64,000 bases of DNA, from assembly GCF_019242955.1 (NCBI RefSeq), contig NZ_CP066129.1:2852001-2916000 (forward strand), in the 5' to 3' direction. Below the pieces are notes generated by a model, which was not told the DNA's origin, searched no databases, and saw only the letters and a program-made list of their open reading frames with translations. The position numbers were made by a program, and so were the translations under genes. The stretch is from Morganella morganii (GTDB taxonomy: Bacteria; Pseudomonadota; Gammaproteobacteria; Enterobacterales; Enterobacteriaceae). Position 1 is the stretch's first letter. The number at the start of each line of letters is the position of its first letter. Positions 55,630 through 64,000 of this stretch are shown here, one piece after another.

Positions 55630-56634
55630 TCAGGAAAATCTGCTCATCACCGAGTGGCGGAGGACCAGTACCGGTGTGTAACACGGCGGGCAAAACGGCA
55701 GCGTCTGTGAGGACGCCAGCGCCAGTGCCAGCTGAGTTGCTGTCTGAGCCATCATGTCAACAGGATAACGTATTGTGGTCAGGCGAGGTTGGATATATCG
55801 TGCGATCATGCTGTCATCAAAGCCGATAACCGAAATATCCTCCGGCGCGCGCAATCCGTTTGCTTCAATCACGGAAAGTGCCCCCGCTGCCATAAAATCG
55901 TTGTACGCCACCACTGCGGTTACCGGCAGTGATAGTGACAGAATCGCGCTCATCGCCGCTTCCCCGCCCTCTGCCACCGGTTCACCGGCAGCAATATAAG
56001 CATCCGGCAGTTCACAACCGGCCTCTGCCAGTGCATCGCGGTATCCTGCCAGCCGCTGCGTGCTGTCCTCAATCGTATGTGATGACGATAAGCAGGCAAT
56101 ATGGCGATGCCCCTGTTTCAGCAAATATTGTGTGGCAAGTTGTGATCCGCGCCGGTTATCCAGAGCAACGCAGCGGTTTTCCAGCCCGGGAATTATCCGG
56201 TTAATAAACACCATCGACGGCATTTCCGCCGCATACCCCCGCAGCTCTTCATCACTCAGTGCTTTGGCATGGATCACACAGGCATCACAGCGGCTGTTCA
56301 TCAGCAGTTCAATACCCCGCCGCTCATCCTCCTGCCGGTGATAACCGTTGCCGATTAAAAGATGTTTTCCGTGCTGATGCGCCACTTCATCTGCGGCTTT
56401 GACCAGAGAGCCGAAAAACGGATCGGACACATCGCCCACCAGCACACCGACAATATCACTGCTCTGGCTGACCAGCGCCCGCGCCGCGGCATTCGGGCGG
56501 TAAGCCAGTTCTTTCATTGCCGCCTGAACCGCGCGGACAGATTCCGCCCCGGCTTTCGGTGACTGATTGATAACCCGCGAAACGGTCGCCACAGACACTC
56601 CCGCCAGTTTCGCCACATCTTTAATGGTCGCCAT
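55630..56634 (-). CDS. galR: LacI-family Gal repressor (GalR/GalS)
   Basis: 334-residue repressor. N-terminal LacI helix-turn-helix: MATIKDVAKLAGVSVATVSR with hinge YRPNAAARAL. Periplasmic-binding-protein-like sensor domain follows: IVGVLVGDVSDPFFGSLVKA, CVALDNRRGSQLATQYLLKQ, and VIGFDDSMIARYIQPRLTTI. Similarity to E. coli GalR and GalS is about equal by eye, so isorepressor is possible. Located 3.9 kb from the Gal operator in front of galE, on the same strand as galETKM but with csaA between. Confidence 0.88.
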   Translation of the reverse strand: MATIKDVAKLAGVSVATVSRVINQSPKAGAESVRAVQAAMKELAYRPNAAARALVSQSSDIVGVLVGDVSDPFFGSLVKAADEVAHQHGKHLLIGNGYHRQEDERRGIELLMNSRCDACVIHAKALSDEELRGYAAEMPSMVFINRIIPGLENRCVALDNRRGSQLATQYLLKQGHRHIACLSSSHTIEDSTQRLAGYRDALAEAGCELPDAYIAAGEPVAEGGEAAMSAILSLSLPVTAVVAYNDFMAAGALSVIEANGLRAPEDISVIGFDDSMIARYIQPRLTTIRYPVDMMAQTATQLALALASSQTLPFCPPCYTPVLVLRHSVMSRFS

Positions 56635-56693
56635 TCACCACTCCGTTAGTATTTTGTGATCCCGGTACTTGCCATCCGGTGTAACTCTGTTAA

Positions 56694-57065
<372 letters not shown>

Positions 57066-57116
57066 TAAATCAAAGTTTATCAACAGCCTGAGTGGCTCAC
57101 CGCTGTGAGCCGCTGT

Positions 57117-58186
57117 TTAAAACACAAACCGGTACACCGTCACACTCTCCCGCCGCTCCCCCGCCGCTGAAATACCTCTGACCGCATCCGGCCAGTGCGG
57201 ATGATTCGGCCCGTCGGGGAAATACTGGGTTTCCAGCGCCAATCCGGCATAATCCTGATAATCGCCGTGTTTTCCCGGCTGACCGCCGAGATAATTGCCG
57301 GTATAGAGCTGTATGCACGGCATCGTGGTAGCGACTTCCAGACACACATCCCCGCCGGGGACCAGTATGCCGCAACAGTCTGTTTTCCGTCACACAACGC
57401 CGGGTCCGGTACAAAGGCGTGATCAAATCCCTTTGTCTGCCGCTGAGCTGCTTCTGACATAAATCCCTGCGCCAGCGGCCTGCGGACGCGCAGATCAAAG
57501 ACGGTTCCGGCGACCGGGCAGAGTGTACCGTCCGGTAAGTTCTCCGCATTCAGTCCGAGCCGTTTATCTGCCCGGATCTGCATGTCCCCCTCTGTCACTT
57601 TCACGCCGCTGTTTTCACCGGCAAGGTTAAAGTAAGCGTGATTGGTCAGACTAACCGGGCAAGCTTTATCTGTCTGTGTCCGGTATGTCAGGCGGACTTC
57701 GTTTTCCGGCGTCAGCTGATACGTGATTTCTGCGGTGAGATTGCCGGGAAACCCCTGGTCGCCGTCCGGTGAGTATAAAGAGAAGGTCACGGACTCCGCT
57801 GAGCGGCGGCGGATCTGCCAGCGCCGGTGACTGAAGTTATCGGTTCCGCCGTGCAGGCAAGTGGTGCCTTCATTGCAGGCAAGCGGATAAAATTGCCCGT
57901 TCAGGGTAAAACCGCCACCCGCAATCCGGTTGGCAAAGCGTCCGACGGTCGCGCCGAAATAAGCGGTCTGACGGGCAAACCCGGCGCTGTCCGCGACGCC
58001 GCACACCACATCCCGCACACCGTCCGCCAGCGGCAGCTCACAACTGAGCCAGGTTGCACCGGTGTCCGCAATACTGATACGCATACCGTTGCGGTTGGTC
58101 AGGATCACTATCTCCGCCGGCCGGCCGTCTGCAAACGGCGCGGTTGACAGCGCCCGTTCATACGGGCGCAATTCCCTATGAGTCAT
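57117..58186 (-). CDS. galM: Aldose 1-epimerase GalM, frameshifted near the 3' end
   Basis: Interconverts alpha and beta hexose anomers in the Leloir pathway. The first about 278 codons read normally (FGATVGRFANRIAGGGFTLN; LTNHAYFNLAGENSG; GFDHAFVPDPALCDGKQT). Then the family sequence moves to another frame: CLEVATTMPCIQLYTGNYLG, GLALETQYFPDGPNHPHWPD, ending YRFVF at 57117. One extra base in the C4 run at 57350-57353 (G5 instead of G4 on the coding strand) would restore WSPAGDVCLEV. As written, the gene would yield an altered C-terminal 70 residues. Fourth gene of galETKM. Confidence 0.85.
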
Positions 58187-58197
58187 ATCACCTCCGT

Positions 58198-59352
58198 TCA
58201 GCGGATCACTCCGGCACCGTCAGTGGCACGGCAGACATAAATATCCGCAGTCAGACCGGTGATCGCCGTGTAATGTGCATTAATCGCGTCGGTGACCGGG
58301 CTGACATGTTCCGGCTTCACCAGCGCGACCACACAACCGCCGAAGCCGCCACCGGTCATACGGACACCACCCTCAAGACCGATCACATCACCGATAATGG
58401 CCACCAGCGCATCAATTTCAGGGACGGTGATTTCAAAATCGTCACGCATGGAGTGATGGGATTCCGCCATCAACTGGCTGAGGCGAGGTAAATCCCCGTC
58501 TTTCAGGGCTTCTGCCGCCGCCAATGTGCGGATATTTTCACTGATCACATGACGGGCCCGTTTCGCAGTCACTGCATCCAGCTCATGGGCATGGGCGGCA
58601 AACTGCTCCGCCGTGACATCACGCAGCGCCGGAACACCGAAGAATGCGGCGGCAGCCTCACACTGACGACGCCGGGTGTTGTATTCACTGTCCACCAGCC
58701 CGCGTTTTTTATTGGAGTTAACAATCATTACCACGCTGTTTTCCGGCATGGCAACCGCACGGGTTTCCAGGCTGCGGCAGTCGATCAGCAGTGCATGCCC
58801 GGCTTCCCCGCAGGCTGAAATCAGCTGATCCATAATGCCGCAGTTACAACCGACAAACTGGTTCTCCGCCTGCTGTCCGTTCAGGGCGATAGTTTCCCGG
58901 CTGACCGGCAGGTCATAAAGGGCTTTGACGGTCTGGCCGATCACCACCTCCAGTGAGGCGGAGCTGCTCAGCCCCGCGCCCTGCGGCACATTGCCGCTGA
59001 CGGCAATATTCATCCCGCCGAATGTAAAACCGCGTTCTGCCAGGTATTTGATTACGCCGCGGATATAATTCGCCCACAATTTATTGTCGCGATATTCGAT
59101 CGGTTGTGAGAGATCAAACTCATCGCGATCATTATCATAGTCCGCCGCCACCACGCAGACCTTTTGATCATCACGCCGCGAAGCGGCCGCCACCGTGCCG
59201 AAATCAATGGCACACGGCAGAACAAAACCGTCGTTATAATCTGTATGTTCACCAATCAGATTCACCCGGCCCGGTGCCTGAATCAGCATGTCAGGGGATG
59301 CGCCGAAGCACTGCTCAAAGGCATTCTGTGCCTTGCTGATAACTGTTTTCAT
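58198..59352 (-). CDS. galK: Galactokinase
   Basis: Phosphorylates galactose to galactose-1-phosphate. 384 residues from ATG 59352 (E. coli 382). Motifs of the GHMP family: galactokinase signature [23 protein letters not shown] loop [20 protein letters not shown], and C-terminal [18 protein letters not shown]. Third gene of the operon, 13 bp after galT and 11 bp before galM. Confidence 0.98.
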   Translation of the reverse strand: MKTVISKAQNAFEQCFGASPDMLIQAPGRVNLIGEHTDYNDGFVLPCAIDFGTVAAASRRDDQKVCVVAADYDNDRDEFDLSQPIEYRDNKLWANYIRGVIKYLAERGFTFGGMNIAVSGNVPQGAGLSSSASLEVVIGQTVKALYDLPVSRETIALNGQQAENQFVGCNCGIMDQLISACGEAGHALLIDCRSLETRAVAMPENSVVMIVNSNKKRGLVDSEYNTRRRQCEAAAAFFGVPALRDVTAEQFAAHAHELDAVTAKRARHVISENIRTLAAAEALKDGDLPRLSQLMAESHHSMRDDFEITVPEIDALVAIIGDVIGLEGGVRMTGGGFGGCVVALVKPEHVSPVTDAINAHYTAITGLTADIYVCRATDGAGVIR

Positions 59353-59365
59353 CGGAAACCTCAGA

Positions 59366-60418
59366 TTATAAAGGGGTTTTAAAATGGTGGTCGCTGACCT
59401 CACGCAGCCGTTCTGCGGCCTGCTCCGGTGTCAGGTCACGCTGGCTTTCCGCCAGCATTTCATAACCGACCATAAATTTGCGCACTGTCGCAGAACGCAG
59501 CAGCGGCGGGTAATAGAGTGCATGTAACTGCCAGTGATCCACCGGTTCACCCTGCTGAAAATACGGGGCAAAATGCCAGCCCATCGAGTACGGGAAAGCA
59601 CAGCGGAACAGGTTATCGTAGCGGCTGGTCAGTTTTTTCAGCGCAAGTGCGAGATCATCCCGCTCCTCACCGGTCATGTCTTCCATCCGGGTGATCACAC
59701 GGTGTTTCGGCAGCAGCATGGTTTCAAACGGCCACGCCGCCCAGTACGGCACCACCGCCAGCCAGTGCTCAGTTTCCGTTACGGTGCGGCGGCCGTCTTT
59801 CAGTTCCGCCTGTGCGTAATCAAGCAGCAGATTACTGCCGTACTGCTGAGTATAATCGCGCAGCAACCCGTCTTTGCGGCTCAGCGCATCGGGCAGAAAA
59901 TCACTGGCCCAGATCTGGCCATGCGGATGCGGCTGCGAACAGCCCATCAGCTCGCCTTTATTTTCAAAGAGCTGAACCCAGAGGTATTTTTCCCCCAGTT
60001 CCTGTGCTTGTGCCTGCCAGGTATCAATGACTGCGCGGATTTGTGTCACCGGCAGTTCGGGCAGAGTTTTGCTGTGATCGGGGGAGAAACAGAGCACACG
60101 GCTCAGTCCGCTGACGGCCTGTGTCTGAAATAACGGATGCGTGTTTTCCGGCTGCGTGCAGGGCTGCGGCCTCAGTGCGGAGAAGTCATTCTGAAAAACA
60201 TAAGTACCGGTGTAAGCGGGATTAGTATCGCCGCTTACCCGGGTATTTCCCGGACACAAAAAACAGTCCGGGTCATAAACCGGTAAATCTGCCACATCAG
60301 CGACTTCATCCCTTCCCTGCCACGGGCGTTTCGCCCGGTGGGGGGAGACTAAAATCCACTGTCCCGTTAACGGGTTATAGCGGCGGTGAGGGCAATCAGA
60401 CGGATCAAAAGTCATCAT
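59366..60418 (-). CDS. galT: Galactose-1-phosphate uridylyltransferase
   Basis: Exchanges galactose-1-P and UDP-glucose. 350 residues; ATG 60418 and ATG 60415 are adjacent, and E. coli aligns with the second. N-terminal [20 protein letters not shown] with zinc ligands nearby (CFLCPG), active site [12 protein letters not shown] with nucleophilic His in HPH, and [20 protein letters not shown]. Second gene of galETKM. Confidence 0.98.
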   Translation of the reverse strand: MMTFDPSDCPHRRYNPLTGQWILVSPHRAKRPWQGRDEVADVADLPVYDPDCFLCPGNTRVSGDTNPAYTGTYVFQNDFSALRPQPCTQPENTHPLFQTQAVSGLSRVLCFSPDHSKTLPELPVTQIRAVIDTWQAQAQELGEKYLWVQLFENKGELMGCSQPHPHGQIWASDFLPDALSRKDGLLRDYTQQYGSNLLLDYAQAELKDGRRTVTETEHWLAVVPYWAAWPFETMLLPKHRVITRMEDMTGEERDDLALALKKLTSRYDNLFRCAFPYSMGWHFAPYFQQGEPVDHWQLHALYYPPLLRSATVRKFMVGYEMLAESQRDLTPEQAAERLREVSDHHFKTPL

Positions 60419-60491
60419 AGATACAATTCTCTCTGACGATGAAACGGGTTAGCGGTGATTGTCCTCAGGCGTTACCGGTTTTCTTACTTCG

Positions 60492-61508
60492 TCAGTCTGC
60501 GTAACCTTCCGGGTTCTGCTGCTGCCAGCGCCAGGAATCCTGCGCCATATCATCAACAGTACGGACTGCGCGCCACTGCATGTCGCGGGCGGCTTTTTCC
60601 GGGCTGGACCAGCATTCAGCGATATCGCCCGGACGGCGGTCACACATGGCATAAGGGATCGCTTTACCGGCCGCTTTACTGAACGCCGCGATCATTTCCA
60701 GCACACTGGTGCCTTTACCGGTGCCCAGGTTATAGATATGCAGCCCGGAAGACTGTGCCACGGTTTTCAGTGCCGCGATATGGCCGTCCGCCAGATCCAT
60801 CACATGGATATAGTCACGTACCCCGGTACCGTCTGGTGTAGGGTAATCGTTTCCATAAATACTGACTTTTTCACGGCGGCCGATAGCAACCTGAGTAATA
60901 TACGGCGTCAGGTTATTCGGAATACCTTTCGGATCTTCACCCATCGTGCCTGTCGGATGCGCCCCGACCGGGTTGAAATAACGCAGCAGTGATACAGACC
61001 AGTCATTATCTGCGATCAGCACATCACGCAGGATACGTTCAACCATATATTTACTGGTGCCGTAAGGGTTTGTGGTGTTGCCGACCGCAGATTCCTCAGT
61101 GATCGGCACACTGGCCGGATCGCCGTAAACCGTCGCGGAAGAGCTGAAAATAATCCGTTTTACCTGCGCCCGCTTCATGCTGCGCAGCAGAACCAGCGTA
61201 CCGTTAATATTATTGTCATAATACTCAACCGGTTTTTCCACCGATTCACCCACGGCTTTCAGGCCCGCGAAGTGAATCACCGCGTCGATGCGGTGTTTGG
61301 CAAATACGCTGTCAAGAAAGGCTTCATCACGGATATCCCCCTGATAAAAAACAGGTTCTTTTCCGGTAATTGCGGTGATCCGCGCCAGAACTTTTGCGCT
61401 GGCGTTACACAGATTATCCACAATAACCGGTGTCATGCCTGCATTCATCAGCTGTACGCAGGTATGGCTGCCGATATAGCCCATACCGCCGGTGACAAGA
61501 ATTTCCAC
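60492..61508 (-). CDS. galE: UDP-glucose 4-epimerase
   Basis: NAD-dependent epimerase, extended SDR, 338 residues as in E. coli. Rossmann motif TGGMGYIGSHTC, catalytic Ser (FSSSATVYGDP) and Tyr-x3-Lys (NPYGTSKYMVERIL). Also supplies UDP-galactose for polysaccharides. First gene of the gal operon; a perfect Gal operator lies 111 bp upstream in the gap shared with ebgR. Confidence 0.98.
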   Translation of the reverse strand: MEILVTGGMGYIGSHTCVQLMNAGMTPVIVDNLCNASAKVLARITAITGKEPVFYQGDIRDEAFLDSVFAKHRIDAVIHFAGLKAVGESVEKPVEYYDNNINGTLVLLRSMKRAQVKRIIFSSSATVYGDPASVPITEESAVGNTTNPYGTSKYMVERILRDVLIADNDWSVSLLRYFNPVGAHPTGTMGEDPKGIPNNLTPYITQVAIGRREKVSIYGNDYPTPDGTGVRDYIHVMDLADGHIAALKTVAQSSGLHIYNLGTGKGTSVLEMIAAFSKAAGKAIPYAMCDRRPGDIAECWSSPEKAARDMQWRAVRTVDDMAQDSWRWQQQNPEGYAD

Positions 61509-61618
61509 ATATACCTCTCAGGCTTTGTAATGTATTCAGAGAAAACCAAAGTATAACGTGAGGACGGGGAAGATTCTAACCATGAATACTATTTGAGTCC
61601 GTGACAGCGATCGTATTT

Positions 61619-61634
61619 GTGTAAACGTTTACAC
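61619..61634. promoter_or_regulatory. Perfect Gal repressor operator
   Basis: GTGTAAACGTTTACAC is a perfect 16-bp palindrome matching the GalR/GalS operator consensus GTGNAANCGNTTNCAC. In the galE-ebgR divergent region. Confidence 0.92.
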
Positions 61635-61702
61635 TAATACGCTGAATGGTTTTTACTAAAACGTTCTGTGCTACTATAACCAAGAGTTACCGCCTGAATT
61701 AA

Positions 61703-62740
<1,038 letters not shown>

Positions 62741-62763
62741 CACACCCTCCGTAAGATTCTGAC

Positions 62764-62790
62764 GGCAGCCTTTCCGGGCTGCTGTTTTTC
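62764..62790 (+). terminator. Terminator of ebgR
   Basis: GGCAGCC / GGGCTGC(T) stem with loop TTTCC and a T-run, 24 bp after the stop. Confidence 0.85.
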
Positions 62791-62920
62791 TTTCAGAAAA
62801 ATTTTCCTTCTGAAAAAATGACCACCTTTTACACAATTTATCGCTTCAGCTCACAAGATCGCGCCGCTGATATGCTGAATATGTGATCAGGTTAAATATC
62901 TTAGTTTTACTCTATAGTTT

Positions 62921-62939
62921 TTAGTAAAACTTTTACTAA
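62921..62939. promoter_or_regulatory. Perfect palindrome upstream of ebgA
   Basis: TTAGTAAAACTTTTACTAA: two exact 9-bp arms about a central C, 68 bp before the ebgA start. LacI-type symmetry; likely EbgR operator. Confidence 0.8.
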
Positions 62940-62970
62940 TATCCCGTTAATGATTGATCTCATCCGATAG

Positions 62971-64000
<1,030 letters not shown>

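Overview
The window looks like chromosome of Morganella morganii or a very close relative (Morganellaceae, Enterobacterales). From memory of the families, many proteins align closely with E. coli: UvrC, TdcB/TdcC, GltX, LigA, CysZ, CysK, PtsHI-Crr, GalETK, EbgR and EbgA. Morganella-type markers are a tyrosine phenol-lyase/tyrosine permease pair and a chromosomal CatA2-like chloramphenicol acetyltransferase. No phage, plasmid, insertion sequence or CRISPR array is visible. The DNA is mostly backbone with small accessory islands.

Layout. 0-8 kb: uvrY-uvrC, a nitroreductase, a tdcBC operon without tdcA behind a 1.3 kb AT-rich gap, and an SDR dehydrogenase. 8-12.3 kb: a Fur-boxed iron operon (P19, cupredoxin, FTR1 permease, EfeO-like M75 protein, EfeB/DyP). 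12.4-16.1 kb: small accessory genes. 16.3-18.9 kb: two tRNA-Lys and three tRNA-Val divergent from gltX, then two tRNA-Ala. 18.9-28.7 kb: an SDR/MarR pair, DUF3820-ligA-zipA, cysZ, cysK, ptsHI-crr. 29-41 kb: accessory genes (DUF3024, uspF, hydrolases, GNAT, DJ-1, benE/sutR-like pair, catA, a three-gene cluster of unknown function, a TetR/SGNH pair). 41.3-45.7 kb: tRNA-Thr and the tpl-tutB locus. 45.9-53 kb: a frameshifted secreted protein, a nucleoside transporter/deoD pair, small secreted proteins, an MFS transporter and an IroE-like esterase. 53-64 kb: a CirA-like receptor, galR, csaA, galETKM (galM frameshifted), ebgR and the 5' part of ebgA.

How the genes work together. The iron operon and the CirA/esterase pair are two separate Fur-type iron acquisition routes. 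tdcBC and tpl-tutB are amino-acid catabolic units that pair an enzyme with an importer of its substrate; both have long upstream regions with CRP-like sites. galETKM, galR and ebgRA make up a galactoside island with a canonical Gal operator and a perfect EbgR-type palindrome.

Most notable: the cat gene appears to have a complete translational-attenuation leader. It consists of a strong Shine-Dalgarno, a 13-codon leader peptide with tandem Thr codons, and an 11-bp hairpin that hides the cat ribosome binding site. Other items are a UvrY whose receiver has lost its acidic pair and conserved Lys, a T9 tract that puts a signal peptide out of frame with its protein, a split EfeO, an EfeB Tat signal with KR in place of RR, and several short tandem repeats placed exactly at gene ends. 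All functional statements rest on reading the sequence and remembered family features; no searches were run.
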